The notes below the pieces were generated by a model. That model was not told where the DNA came from and made no database searches. It saw only the letters and a list, made by a program, of their open reading frames with translations. 64,000 nucleotides of DNA from an uncultured Flavobacterium sp. (lineage in GTDB: Bacteria > Bacteroidota > Bacteroidia > Flavobacteriales > Flavobacteriaceae): contig NZ_CAMLDD010000001.1 in the NCBI RefSeq assembly GCF_946478785.1, positions 186,001 to 250,000 of the forward strand, in the 5' to 3' direction. Below, in pieces: positions 1-10,512 of this stretch (within the stretch, counting starts at the first letter, position 1; each line of letters opens with the position of its first letter). The position numbers and the translations under genes were made by a program.

Positions 1-280
1 TTACCGACTGTAAAGTATTGGTGTTTTGCTGGGTGGCAGACATTAAAAGATTTGTAGAAATATTTTTGGTTTTAACCGCCTGTTCCTTTACTGCTTGTTC
101 CAGATTGTATTTTTTTGTTGCCAGTTCAAGTTTGTTATCGGCAATGATTTCTGCACCTTCGGCATAATAAAGTGTAAACATGGATGAATTCAATTGGGAT
201 TCCAATTTTTGCTGATTCATTTCCTGGCTTTCTAATGAAGCCAATACACTTGAATGTAAATTTTCACTGTAGCTGTTCAT
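1..280 (-). CDS. Unknown protein of the eCIS locus, 5' part only
   Basis: An open frame begins at an ATG at 280 and runs off the left edge, giving the first 93 residues. The visible part is hydrophilic and rich in Gln, Asn, Glu and Lys (start MNSYSENLHSSVLASLESQE). It looks helical or coiled-coil and has no signal peptide. It follows the tape-measure gene after 57 bp on the same strand, so it is probably part of the same operon. In related eCIS loci an AAA+ ATPase is often found near this point, but no Walker motif is visible in this stretch. I do not recognise the family. Structural accessory, assembly factor or cargo are all possible. Confidence 0.6.
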   Translation of the reverse strand, partial: MNSYSENLHSSVLASLESQEMNQQKLESQLNSSMFTLYYAEGAEIIADNKLELATKKYNLEQAVKEQAVKTKNISTNLLMSATQQNTNTLQSV

Positions 281-337
281 AATTGATTTTTTTAATGATT
301 AAATTTTTATTTTAAAGTATTTATAGTTTGAAATGAT

Positions 338-3300
338 TTAATAAGGCCAGTTTACATGCAGGGGTTTGCTCATCCAGGGATATTTTATGATGGAAAAAGC
401 AAAAGGCGATTTGTTGATTAATACATCATACGCTCTCTTCTCTACTGTAAGTTCCCATCTGTCTTCTAATTCTGTCAGGATACCGTCACGCACAAGCCAG
501 TTTCCCCTAAAACCATCTACAGAGCAATCTCCAATTACATCCCAATAAGAAATTGCTGCCGAGATCAAACCGTTAATTAATATTTTATTTTCTTCCGAAA
601 TTTCGATTCCATCAGGTATGGCATGCATCATCGATAATCCGCACAATACTTTATTAAGGGGTAAATAGGCTTCTTCGGTTTTCGGTAACCCGGTAACCAC
701 ATATTGAAGGTATTGTGCAGCACGAATCTGATTTTCTACACTGGTAAATTCGTTATCGACGACCAATTTAAGCCTCTCAAACAGCATGACGATATAATTG
801 TTCAGGATTACAATTCCGGCATTTCTTACCGCAATACCTTCTTTAATAGGGTGTTTTGTTATTTTACTCATATTTATTGTTTTTATTTTCTCAAGTATTT
901 CAATATTGTTTGAGATTTGCACAACTTGTTTTTCCTTCTTATTAACTTCTCGGAAACTAAGCTGTAACGACAATGGAAATTGATGAATATGATTTTCAAT
1001 ATCCATCAGGAAATCTTTCTTTGAAATGCCTTTTTTGGTCACGGCCTCCCAAATAAGTTCATTCCAGATTTTATCAACTGAAATGAGTTTCCAGTTGTCA
1101 TTTGCCGACGCTTTTAGCAGTTTTCTCAATAGCAGGGTTTGTATATCTTTTGAAGCTATTCCTTTAAAAGTAATTGTCCCTAAAGCATGATGGAATTTCT
1201 TCAGGATTTTCAGGTACGATTCCCTGTTTTTATCCAAATGGCCAATTCCTTCACATAGAGTATCAAAATTAATAGTGCGGCTAAGCCAGTCTATTTGTGC
1301 CTCTGCAATGAACTCTTTTTTAATAACCCTAAAAAAATCTTTGGGATGGTGTGCTATAATTTCGTTGAGCAATTCTTTTATCTCCAATTTTCCTGCAATA
1401 TGTAGGCCGTCAGGAATTTGCTTTTTACAGATAATGAGTGAAAACCATTCCTGTTCTTCTTTTGCAGTAAGCTTATTTCCTGAAAATAAAGGATTTTTTG
1501 AGGTTTTTGTGTCCAAAATAATAGTGTCTTTAACGGCACTCTCTAATGAAGGAATTTCTATAAATGAAGCCTTAACAGCATTTTTAAAATCCATCTGTTT
1601 AAGAAGTCTTATTTCTTTTGTTAACTTATTCTTAGTAGTAACAGAATTTGCTTTTATAAAAATAGCCAGTGCTTTTTCCAGCATTTTTTCAAACAAAATT
1701 TCGTTCCCTTTATACGATGGATATTTTAAAACAGTAATCCAGAACAACTCATTCAGTTCACAAATTAGTTCGGTTTTTGAGACTGTTTTTATTTTTTTTT
1801 CCAGCGTAGCCGAATGTCTTTTTACCCAGTTATTCTTTAAAAACATTCCGTTCTTTAAAAAATAATTCATGATATTTTCACCCTGCTTATCGTCTTGCTT
1901 TCGCAATAAAGAAAACTTTGGATCATCAAAATTAAGAATCAATAGATGAGATAATTCCGATTGTGCTTCTTGTGATGTGCTCTGAATTAATAATGCAAGT
2001 GATACAGCATCAATAGAATTATTGCTTTTCAACTGATATAAAAAGGTGTTTTTAACTGCTACTCCAAAAGTTTTTATTTTTTTGGACTGCAGTAATTTTG
2101 TTATAAACTGAAAGTAGTTTTTACGTTTTGTATTGGTTACTTTTTTTGATAACTGAATAATAATGGACTCAAGAAACAGCGATGAATTATGTTCAGGATG
2201 GAGCAGTATTTCCTGTATTCCAAATAATAATAAATCATCGGTCAGAAGCTCTTCCGGGAAATCGTATTTTTCTTTGGCGTTTAAGATTTCGTATACAACC
2301 TGAATGGCTTCTACCAATTTTGTTTTCTTATAATTGGCGGTTTTTACTAATAATTCCAATAACTCACGATTAAGAACCAGTGGCAGTATTTTTTTTAGCA
2401 GATCTTTATTGCCATAAGAAAGCATAACCTCAAAAGCCATTTTGGGATGCAGCGTAATATTTTTGATAAGCGACCTTTGCAAGTCTTTGAAAAGTTCATT
2501 TTTTACCGATTTCTTTTGTAATTGTGCATCCAGTTTTAACAGCAGGTTTTTGAATTGAACTGCCGGATAATTGGAACTATTTCGGTCTATTTCACTGCAA
2601 TAAATCGTATTTAGACTGTTATAAATTGCCTCGAAATTATTGTTTTTTACAACTTCCGGAATTCTTGCACTGGTAAAAGACTCCAATAACTGTTCAGGAT
2701 CAAGATTGTTCTTTTTACTTAATTCTTTAATGCAATGCAGCAGAAATGTTGTATGACTGGCATTTTTATTTGTTATCAGAAAAGCAATTGCAATTTTCCA
2801 TAGCGTTTTGCTGTTTGTTTTCAGTTTAAGCGTACTGCTTAGCTTGTTCAGGCAAATTATCGTGTCCAGATTCAGTAAAGATGAGGTTTTGTCCAGTTTA
2901 GAAAATAATATTTGGACAGATGTTTCATTTAAATCCTCAATCAATGAAATAAGTACGTTTTCATGATTTAAAACACGATTCACAATTTTATTGAATTTAG
3001 CCGTGTTCTCATTGTTCAGCGTAACAATCAGTTCATTTAGAATCTCTTTATCAGTTTTTAATTTTCTGGCTGTTTTTTTTGTTAGTAATTGTTCGAAAAT
3101 ATGCCAGTAATCAGCCCTTTTTTCTGGCTGATAATCTTCTTTTTTTTGTGATTCATATTCCTGGGTAAGTGTTTTTAGGGAAGAAATAAAATGATTGTTC
3201 TGACTTGTTTTATCAGAAAGTTTCACAATCGTATTTTCGATAAGTAAAATAAGTTCTGCGTACGAAATATTATAATGATTTGCCATTTGAAGGATACTAC

Positions 3301-4039
3301 TTTTCATGAAAGCCAGTTTATTAAAAAGCGTTCCTCGTTCTAAAAGCAAAAAATTAAATATAAAAAACCAAAGATTCTTTTTGAAATCGGCTGCACTGGT
3401 CTGGATAATGGTTTCCTTAACCTGCAGATTCGTCATAATTGACGTAAATTCGATTATTGTATTGCTATTATTGGGTTCAAGGCCAGCAATGATTTTGGTT
3501 ATATTGCTTTCATCAAATTGCCATGAAATTCTTTTTCTTACCTCTTCATGAGTGATTCCTGCTTTTTTGATAATAACAATGATTTCTGATACATTGTTTT
3601 GAAGCAATTCGGCCATTATCTGATTTATGGATCCTTCCTTATTTTGATAATTCCACGGCAGATAACCTTCCATTAAAAAAACAATCAGATTTTCCAGAAT
3701 CGATTTTTCTTTGTTGTAAACAGCAATCAGGTTTTTCTTTTGATTGTTTTGGGAGAGAATCATTTCGGCTATTTTTTCCTTTAACTGATTACGGATTTTG
3801 GTACTCAAATCAAATTCAAGATCCTCATAATCACAAGCTCCCAGATTTAGTTCTAGCGATTCTATTCTCCAGCTTTGTTCAGGCGGGCAAAGTTCATTGA
3901 ATATATTTGCGACTTCTCCCGGCAAAGAAATTTTGCTCCACGAACTCAAACGGTCCTGAAGTTTGTAGCCTTCATTTTTTTGATCAAAAGTAGTGTCCCA
4001 CTTTAGGCTTGATACAATATGGCGGTTAATTTCTTCCAT
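338..4039 (-). CDS. Contractile injection system tape-measure protein
   Basis: This 1233-residue protein would set tube length in the injection particle. The N-terminus (about residues 1-95) matches the CIS tape-measure family as I remember it: an N-terminal NRHIV segment, then LQDRLSSWS, an LP...IF..LCPPEQ.WRIESLEL.LG block, and a DLE acidic segment. The rest is long, Lys/Glu/Leu/Asn-rich and probably alpha-helical. The C-terminal part has a conserved-looking region (GIAVRNAGIVILNNY, then LPLNKVLCG near residue 1135), which also recurs in this family in my recollection. It starts 14 bp inside the preceding Afp12-like gene, so translation is probably coupled. Family assignment is by motif recall, not by search; length and position in the operon support it. 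Confidence 0.85.
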   Translation of the reverse strand: MEEINRHIVSSLKWDTTFDQKNEGYKLQDRLSSWSKISLPGEVANIFNELCPPEQSWRIESLELNLGACDYEDLEFDLSTKIRNQLKEKIAEMILSQNNQKKNLIAVYNKEKSILENLIVFLMEGYLPWNYQNKEGSINQIMAELLQNNVSEIIVIIKKAGITHEEVRKRISWQFDESNITKIIAGLEPNNSNTIIEFTSIMTNLQVKETIIQTSAADFKKNLWFFIFNFLLLERGTLFNKLAFMKSSILQMANHYNISYAELILLIENTIVKLSDKTSQNNHFISSLKTLTQEYESQKKEDYQPEKRADYWHIFEQLLTKKTARKLKTDKEILNELIVTLNNENTAKFNKIVNRVLNHENVLISLIEDLNETSVQILFSKLDKTSSLLNLDTIICLNKLSSTLKLKTNSKTLWKIAIAFLITNKNASHTTFLLHCIKELSKKNNLDPEQLLESFTSARIPEVVKNNNFEAIYNSLNTIYCSEIDRNSSNYPAVQFKNLLLKLDAQLQKKSVKNELFKDLQRSLIKNITLHPKMAFEVMLSYGNKDLLKKILPLVLNRELLELLVKTANYKKTKLVEAIQVVYEILNAKEKYDFPEELLTDDLLLFGIQEILLHPEHNSSLFLESIIIQLSKKVTNTKRKNYFQFITKLLQSKKIKTFGVAVKNTFLYQLKSNNSIDAVSLALLIQSTSQEAQSELSHLLILNFDDPKFSLLRKQDDKQGENIMNYFLKNGMFLKNNWVKRHSATLEKKIKTVSKTELICELNELFWITVLKYPSYKGNEILFEKMLEKALAIFIKANSVTTKNKLTKEIRLLKQMDFKNAVKASFIEIPSLESAVKDTIILDTKTSKNPLFSGNKLTAKEEQEWFSLIICKKQIPDGLHIAGKLEIKELLNEIIAHHPKDFFRVIKKEFIAEAQIDWLSRTINFDTLCEGIGHLDKNRESYLKILKKFHHALGTITFKGIASKDIQTLLLRKLLKASANDNWKLISVDKIWNELIWEAVTKKGISKKDFLMDIENHIHQFPLSLQLSFREVNKKEKQVVQISNNIEILEKIKTINMSKITKHPIKEGIAVRNAGIVILNNYIVMLFERLKLVVDNEFTSVENQIRAAQYLQYVVTGLPKTEEAYLPLNKVLCGLSMMHAIPDGIEISEENKILINGLISAAISYWDVIGDCSVDGFRGNWLVRDGILTELEDRWELTVEKRAYDVLINKSPFAFSIIKYPWMSKPLHVNWPY

Positions 4040-6800
4040 TTTTTGCTTCTAAAATTGAGGTTAAACTACTTATCACATTCATCGCACACTCAATAGGATT
4101 TAGGGTCACTGTTTTATCTGAATGGTCTGTTGAAGGCTGCTCCGAATCAATTCTCATAGGGAGCAATTCATCTTTGTATCGTAAACTTTCATACCAACAG
4201 ATGTAATCCGGAATAAATCCTTCTAATTCCTGACTGCTTAAAAAAAGACATTCACAGTTAACATTCACCGGAAGATTGATTTTAAGAAACTGTTTTAATC
4301 GTTTTTTAAATTCGGCAGTCTGAAATGGTCCAATAAAATCCGGAAATATCAGGAAAAGGCTCTTTTTAAAAACTTTAGAATCAAGAGTCACTTTTTCATT
4401 TCCCGATGGAATCGTTATGCGGAAAGAATAATTGGATAGTGCTGTTTTTACGTAATCACTTTGGTTTTCAATAGTTTCATTTCCGGGAGTAAAAAAATAT
4501 TTTACACCAGAAAACACTAAATAGTTTTGTTGTAACTGCGCATCTAACGCAGCCTGGTCTGTACTGTTCAAAACATAATTAAGATTTGATGCGGTTTGAA
4601 AATCAATATTTTGAATATTGTAAGAAGTATAATTTACCTGATTTTGATTTATTATTTCGAGATTAAATTTTAGCTGATTTAAAAGAAGCACTGATTCCAA
4701 AAGCACACTTCCGTTTCTTTTTTCTGTAAACCATAATGCTTGACGTATCGTTTTGAAAGCATCACTATTCAATTGATTTTCAGGATTGTTTTTTAAAATA
4801 TCCAGTTGGCTTGAAATGAAATTGGAGTATATATTTCTTAATCCGAAAAGTAAATTCAGTTTTAACTCAATTGCCGAAAAATCATTGAAATCATTCAAAT
4901 GCAATTGCTCTTTTTTGTTGATTTGTTCCGACTTGAAGATGAAATCAGAAGTGTTTTCATTTATAAACTGAAACTGGTTTATCTTAATTTTCGGCAAATT
5001 TGTATCCGGTTTTCCATCAACAGGATTCACTATTTTTGAGGCACTTAAAAAGTTATATCCCTTTTGTCTGTTATACGACAGCAGTCCAAGATTTTGCAAA
5101 TACAGGCTTTTTAAAATGATTTGGTCTTTTCGTTTGTCTCCGGTATAAACCGTGTCATCAATAATAGAATCAATCACTTTCGGGGATTCTCCGTGGCGGG
5201 CAAGAAGATGGTCGAGTAATTTATTTCTTCGGTCGAGGCTTGTGTTTTCCTGTTCCATAAGTTTCATTAAACCCAATATGTATGGATTATAAGGATCCTG
5301 CTGATATTCAATCCAGCTTTTTTCTTTTAATTCGGCCTGAGATTCATTGCCATAGCTGTAATTAAAAGTATTACTGTCTTTTAATAAAGGCTGAATGTGA
5401 GGTACAGTATACAATGACTGATAAAAATAGCTTGGTGAGAACATTTTATAAGGCACCGGATATTCCAAATGTTTTTGCTCGTATTTGTCTTTTACGGCAT
5501 AAAAAGCTTCTTCATCTGAAGGAGCTCCGCAAACAGCATTTTTAAAAGAAAATAATTTTGAAATATTAGCCAGTTGCGAAAACTGGTTCGCCAATATTTG
5601 ATCAAATAATGTCAAATATCCTTTTAACTGTCGTGATTGCGCTACCTGAATAGGTTGCGACTGGTCTGCAATCGTATCGTAACCAATGCCATATTGAGCC
5701 GGAAATGTATTTTGAATAGAGTAGTAGGTATTGATATCCCTAAAGTTACTTTTAGGCAATTTTAAGCTTGTACTGTTGTTTAAAATACTTGTTGTTTCTT
5801 CAAAATTATCGATCCCCGCCAATAAAGGCCTAAAGGAACCAAAAGGCAAATCTTTTCCGTTACAGCTCAATATCAGGTTTTTATTCTGATAAGAAGCTAA
5901 AATATCAATCGATAGTATTTGATTTACAGTTGCCTGAAGCACAGTAACTATTTTTCCATCCTGATAAAGCTGTAAACCGATAACTGAATCAATTCCAGCC
6001 ACAGATTCTATTACAGGAACTAAATCAATTGCCTGAATAGTGTCTATTTTACCAGTTAAGGATTCCGTAATAATCCAGCCATTTTCTAAATAAGGGCCAT
6101 CATAAATTTCAGATGAGGTATATCCCGCAAGTTTTAAATTATCATAACTTGTTTGTGTAATGGTAGAAAAGACATAAGACCGTATTGTATTTTGCAGTTC
6201 CAGTAAAACAGTATAGGGATCAGCAGCTTCTTTATTAAGTTCTAATTTGCCTCCAATCCAGCAATTTACAGGTTGTAATGCAATAGGTTCATTAAATAAT
6301 TCTCCTAAGTTCCGACTTTGGTTAAGCAAATAAAAGGCCGACTTGCAAACATTTTTAATATCATTGGTATTTGTAATATCAGGATTTACATAAAGATAAA
6401 CCTGATATACTTTGTTAAAAGGAAAAATATTATTGTTATAGCAAAGTAGGACAACATTAAATATATCTGCTATACCGTCAATCAAATATTTTTTATAATC
6501 AACAATTGTATACGGCGCAGTTGTAAGTATCTCAGTTGGTAAATAAAACTGGTTGTTAATTTCGATATTTCCTTTGGCATCCGTTAAAATATCCGGAACA
6601 CTAAAATCAGTACAATATCCTAATTCAGTAAGGGCATAACAAAACTGATCCAAAATCGTCATTCCCGGATCGCTGGGGTTAAAGTTCGTCCACTCACTTC
6701 CAATATGTTTTTGGATATAATCAAGCGCTTCTCCTTTCAGGAATTTGAAATCCTGATGGGGTGGAAGTGGTGCTTTTATTATGTGATTGGCTGTATCCAT
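4026..6800 (-). CDS. eCIS baseplate-associated protein, Afp12-like
   Basis: A 924-residue protein placed between the baseplate J-like protein and the tape measure, the position of Afp12/Pvc12 in Serratia Afp and Photorhabdus PVC. The N-terminus carries the block I associate with this family: YIQKHIGSEWTNFNPSDPG followed by TILDQFCYALTELGY (residues about 28-63). The middle holds a repeated pattern of phage-baseplate type with many Asn/Leu/Tyr. No signal peptide or membrane segment is visible, consistent with a cytoplasm-assembled particle component. It starts 7 bp after the upstream stop and its 3' end overlaps the tape-measure gene by 14 bp. The precise role in the baseplate (wedge component) is inferred from family and order. 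Confidence 0.8.
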   Translation of the reverse strand: MDTANHIIKAPLPPHQDFKFLKGEALDYIQKHIGSEWTNFNPSDPGMTILDQFCYALTELGYCTDFSVPDILTDAKGNIEINNQFYLPTEILTTAPYTIVDYKKYLIDGIADIFNVVLLCYNNNIFPFNKVYQVYLYVNPDITNTNDIKNVCKSAFYLLNQSRNLGELFNEPIALQPVNCWIGGKLELNKEAADPYTVLLELQNTIRSYVFSTITQTSYDNLKLAGYTSSEIYDGPYLENGWIITESLTGKIDTIQAIDLVPVIESVAGIDSVIGLQLYQDGKIVTVLQATVNQILSIDILASYQNKNLILSCNGKDLPFGSFRPLLAGIDNFEETTSILNNSTSLKLPKSNFRDINTYYSIQNTFPAQYGIGYDTIADQSQPIQVAQSRQLKGYLTLFDQILANQFSQLANISKLFSFKNAVCGAPSDEEAFYAVKDKYEQKHLEYPVPYKMFSPSYFYQSLYTVPHIQPLLKDSNTFNYSYGNESQAELKEKSWIEYQQDPYNPYILGLMKLMEQENTSLDRRNKLLDHLLARHGESPKVIDSIIDDTVYTGDKRKDQIILKSLYLQNLGLLSYNRQKGYNFLSASKIVNPVDGKPDTNLPKIKINQFQFINENTSDFIFKSEQINKKEQLHLNDFNDFSAIELKLNLLFGLRNIYSNFISSQLDILKNNPENQLNSDAFKTIRQALWFTEKRNGSVLLESVLLLNQLKFNLEIINQNQVNYTSYNIQNIDFQTASNLNYVLNSTDQAALDAQLQQNYLVFSGVKYFFTPGNETIENQSDYVKTALSNYSFRITIPSGNEKVTLDSKVFKKSLFLIFPDFIGPFQTAEFKKRLKQFLKINLPVNVNCECLFLSSQELEGFIPDYICWYESLRYKDELLPMRIDSEQPSTDHSDKTVTLNPIECAMNVISSLTSILEAKNGRN

Positions 6801-6807
6801 GTGTAAT

Positions 6808-9800
6808 TTAAAAAGTGATGTCGTGATTCGGTGCCGAAACTAAAAGTGTCGCCGGACCATAAGCTTTAAGTGTTGCTTTGTTTTTTTTGCAAACAGTTTG
6901 TATGCCGGTTTGGGAATTAATGTAATAACTGGAAAATGATACATTTTCAGCGATGGCAACTCCTTCAATGCTTTGAATAAATGTCGCTACTTTGGCATTA
7001 ATCAGCGGTTTGTCTATTTCTGTCTGAGCTGCAGAACTCTTAATCCATGGCGACAGATATAATTTTAGAGCATCATTTATATTTTTTTGAATCAGAACAG
7101 GCTGATAACCGCTTTCGACAACTATTTTGGCAGAAACAGAAACATATTCCATATTAAAATTCGAAACTGTAATGTTGGCAAATGGAGAGGTGTTTTGTTT
7201 TAAAAAATCTTCTATTTCAGATTCCAGACAACTGGATACCAAAGGAATAAAAGCATTGCTGTCACTCTCATTATCCACTTTTTTTACCAGATACACATTA
7301 CAGCAGTTTTGGTGTTTTTTATTTACAATTTTCGAATAATAAACACTGTCATATTCCTGAGCGATTAAAGTATAATAATCAGAAGAGGTAACGACTCTGT
7401 TTTTTGTTTTGATGGTATTGCTGACTCTTTGGTTTTTATTGGTTTCGCTTTCGGCGGCTTTTCCTCCAAAAGAAGCAAAGGACTGAATGAGCGTCGCAAT
7501 CTGCGGAATTGCATTTTGCGGTTTGGTAATCGTTTCGCTATTTATCTGCGGAATTTGGGTATCTGATAAAAATGAAGTTCCGGTTCTTTGCACCCTAAAT
7601 CCGTTTGTCTGTAAAAATGTCGTTTTAGAGTAGGAGTCAGGCTTGCCCGAAACAACAACAGAAATCCAATTGTTTTTTCCGGGCATGTAAATTTCGTTGT
7701 TATTACAATCTGCCGGAACAGGAAGTTCTATAACTCCTGAACATTTAAACTGATTCGTTTCGTCTGCCAAAGGTTTTATTTCGTTCCACCCTGAATTACT
7801 TAAATAGAAATAGGTAACGCTGTCTCCAGATGTAATTGAAGTTGAATTGCGGGCTAATTCAAAATATAAATTTAAAGAGCTGTTGCAGATCAAATTTTCA
7901 AGTTCTATAAATAAGCCTCCTGTATAATTAAACGAAGGGAAAAGTGGCAAACCTGCCGTAATAGTTGATGAAGTTCCTGCAATAGAGGTTTTTGCTGTAT
8001 TGGTCTGTTCAGAGTTATCAAATATCTGATAACTGCTGAACGGTGTATAGATAAAATACTGCAGCGGGTATTCTGCCGTGCTGTCAAATTTATAGGTTAC
8101 TGAAGCCGAATAGCTTCCCGAAAATGATTTGATTTTTGGCGCAAACGGCAAATTTGCCGATGCAATGAATACAGCATCTTTTTTACCTCTGGCTTTGGCA
8201 AGACTATTAGCATTATTCAATGCAATAGAAGTTACCACATTTGGATATATCTCTGAACCAAAACCATATTCAGGCCCGGTTAAAATCATTTTTATAAATC
8301 CGGATGAGCTGTTATCAGTGAATTTTAAAGCTTCGTTCTGAATTTTCGGATCCACCAAAAAAGTATTATCAGTTACTTCCTGAGAAGCTGATGCATTTGT
8401 TTTGGAATACATATAATAACTGCTCGAATCAGTAACAAAAGGCACTTTTGGATCGCCGTCTTCCGGATCAAACAAAAAAACAGGATTGCTGTTATCTGCG
8501 ATTGGAGCAAAAACATCAATTCCGTTTGGGCTGTCGACTTTATTTATTTTAAGTTCCTGCCACGACTTTTCTGCCAATATATTAAAGTCAACAGTAAAAC
8601 TGGCATTGCTGAAAGTTCCGTCATCATCATCTGCAATAACAGTTTCTTTTCTGGAGCCAATAAAATTCATTAATCTTTCTCCAATACCCGGATTTTCATC
8701 CTCCGTAGCAGCCGGATTTAAATAATCATTGTATTGTTGGTAATAGGTTCTAAAATCTGAAGGGCGTTTATCCCAGTTGATTTCTATGACAAAATCATCA
8801 ATCGGTTTGCTGAATATTTCGTTATTTCCAATTATAAAATTGGCATTTTGTAACGGAATCGGACCAAATGGAGGAAATGGATTTTTAGTATTCAATTCTC
8901 CAAAATCATTGTATAACTGAAATGTTTTAACATCAATTACTTTTACTGAAATGGTTATGGAAAGTACTTTTGGAGGTGTCGCCGGATTTAAAACGGATTG
9001 AAATAATACTTTAAACATAGGCCATTCTGTCTTTAATCCGTCCGGGTTAATCAGGAACGGTTCTATTGCAGCCTCTGTAGCAGCAAGGCCAATTTCTATG
9101 GTAACTATATTTAAGGCAGTATTTATTTTAAAAACCGAGGGATCCAATTCAAGTTTTAACCAGTCTTTTTGTGTGCTTAAAAAATAGGAAGCTTTCTGTA
9201 AAAAACTTAAATACATAGCCGAATCAAATTCCAAAGTCAGGGTTATGGTTCTTTGTCCTTCCCGTAATAATAACATTGGCGATGCAAAAGCAATTCCGAT
9301 TGGTAATGAAGCAGCCTTTGAATCTGATTCCCCAAAAGTTGGCCAGCTTATAATTTTTCCATCAGCATCTTTTTGTACGCTGGTTGGTTTAATGGATTGC
9401 AAATTATAAGATGCCGCATTTGACTTATTTTGGCAAGAAAGTGTACTGGCACTCACAATAGCTGCCGGATTTAAAGCGGTATTTTTTTGTGAAGCAAATA
9501 CAACAGGATTCTTTTGTGCATCAACTCCGGCATTAAATAAAGTTCCGGCAGGCAAACTAAAAACCGAATCGGTTTTGGCAAGTGTGGCGCACAAAAAAGT
9601 ACTGTCAGGCTGGGCAGGTAATTTGGTCTGTTTTAAAATATCACGATAATAAAAATCAAGATGTTTTTGTGAAATGCCGTTTAGCTGATCCTGCTGTATT
9701 TTTAGAATATTGATAAAGGAACGTAAAAGTGTCGTATCCGGAAATTTACTTTTTTTATGGCTTAATTTTTTAAATTCAGTTGAGGAATGATGAATTACAG

Positions 9801-10512
9801 TTTCTAAAAAGTGAAACAACTGATCTCCTTTTTTAGTCAAAATACCGAAACTGAAAGGAATTATTGTTTCTGATGCATTCAGGATATTTTGTTCTGTTTC
9901 GAATCCAAAAACTTCCCAAAAAGGACTTTTATCTTTGTTGATATTCCACAAATTAGTGTCAAAAGAAGCAAATTCAATGGCTGGTACCGGTTCAATAAAA
10001 ACTTTTTTGACTGATGAATTGGTCAGGTATTGTCTAAACGACTGAATTGCCCAAAAATCAATGCTCAGTTTTGTTTTTATTTCGTGAAAAATATAATTTT
10101 TAAGATCATACGTTTCATTTGTGCTTTGCATGTAATTTGCCCAGCGCGCTATGATTTTGTAGATAGTATTAAGATGATCAAATAATTTATTTAAGGCTTT
10201 TGAATCCGGGTTGTCTTCGGAATCTTTTTGTGCTGGTTTTTGAATCTCAGTACAAATCGTTTTGTAGGCATTGTATAGGTTTTTATAATTTGTTTTGGAT
10301 ATCGAAGCCATTAAAAACACAGGATCTTTCAGTAAAAAGGGATTCCAGTTTCCTTCAATCGTATTGCTGTCATTATAAAAATTGATTAGTTTGCTAAATT
10401 CTGAAACAAAATATATCCAGTCCTGCTCAGTCCTTCCGTCAATTAAATACGGATTTGGAACGAGTGATTCGTTACGTGAATTGATGGCGCTATTTTGATC
10501 AACTGCAATCAT
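6808..10512 (-). CDS. eCIS baseplate wedge protein, Afp11/baseplate J-like
   Basis: A 1234-residue protein. The C-terminal third carries the baseplate J/gp47-type pattern: NRVVTSSDYYTLIAQEYDSV, then alternating beta-strands ending in NAKVATFIQSIEGVAI (about residues 1025-1205). The first about 1000 residues form a large family-specific region. It is the likely wedge protein that ties the inner baseplate to the sheath initiation ring, like Afp11 and T4 gp6. Its ATG overlaps the stop of the gp25 gene by 1 nt (TAATG), so the two are probably translationally coupled. Pairing of gp25 and a J-like protein is standard in all contractile injection systems. Confidence 0.85.
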   Translation of the reverse strand: MIAVDQNSAINSRNESLVPNPYLIDGRTEQDWIYFVSEFSKLINFYNDSNTIEGNWNPFLLKDPVFLMASISKTNYKNLYNAYKTICTEIQKPAQKDSEDNPDSKALNKLFDHLNTIYKIIARWANYMQSTNETYDLKNYIFHEIKTKLSIDFWAIQSFRQYLTNSSVKKVFIEPVPAIEFASFDTNLWNINKDKSPFWEVFGFETEQNILNASETIIPFSFGILTKKGDQLFHFLETVIHHSSTEFKKLSHKKSKFPDTTLLRSFINILKIQQDQLNGISQKHLDFYYRDILKQTKLPAQPDSTFLCATLAKTDSVFSLPAGTLFNAGVDAQKNPVVFASQKNTALNPAAIVSASTLSCQNKSNAASYNLQSIKPTSVQKDADGKIISWPTFGESDSKAASLPIGIAFASPMLLLREGQRTITLTLEFDSAMYLSFLQKASYFLSTQKDWLKLELDPSVFKINTALNIVTIEIGLAATEAAIEPFLINPDGLKTEWPMFKVLFQSVLNPATPPKVLSITISVKVIDVKTFQLYNDFGELNTKNPFPPFGPIPLQNANFIIGNNEIFSKPIDDFVIEINWDKRPSDFRTYYQQYNDYLNPAATEDENPGIGERLMNFIGSRKETVIADDDDGTFSNASFTVDFNILAEKSWQELKINKVDSPNGIDVFAPIADNSNPVFLFDPEDGDPKVPFVTDSSSYYMYSKTNASASQEVTDNTFLVDPKIQNEALKFTDNSSSGFIKMILTGPEYGFGSEIYPNVVTSIALNNANSLAKARGKKDAVFIASANLPFAPKIKSFSGSYSASVTYKFDSTAEYPLQYFIYTPFSSYQIFDNSEQTNTAKTSIAGTSSTITAGLPLFPSFNYTGGLFIELENLICNSSLNLYFELARNSTSITSGDSVTYFYLSNSGWNEIKPLADETNQFKCSGVIELPVPADCNNNEIYMPGKNNWISVVVSGKPDSYSKTTFLQTNGFRVQRTGTSFLSDTQIPQINSETITKPQNAIPQIATLIQSFASFGGKAAESETNKNQRVSNTIKTKNRVVTSSDYYTLIAQEYDSVYYSKIVNKKHQNCCNVYLVKKVDNESDSNAFIPLVSSCLESEIEDFLKQNTSPFANITVSNFNMEYVSVSAKIVVESGYQPVLIQKNINDALKLYLSPWIKSSAAQTEIDKPLINAKVATFIQSIEGVAIAENVSFSSYYINSQTGIQTVCKKNKATLKAYGPATLLVSAPNHDITF

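Noticed and set aside
1275..1865. A 196-codon open frame on the plus strand inside the tape-measure gene
   Set aside because: It runs antisense to a clear 1233-codon gene, is rich in Ser/Phe/Leu as expected for a complement of Lys/Glu/Asn-rich coding sequence, and has no recognisable domain.
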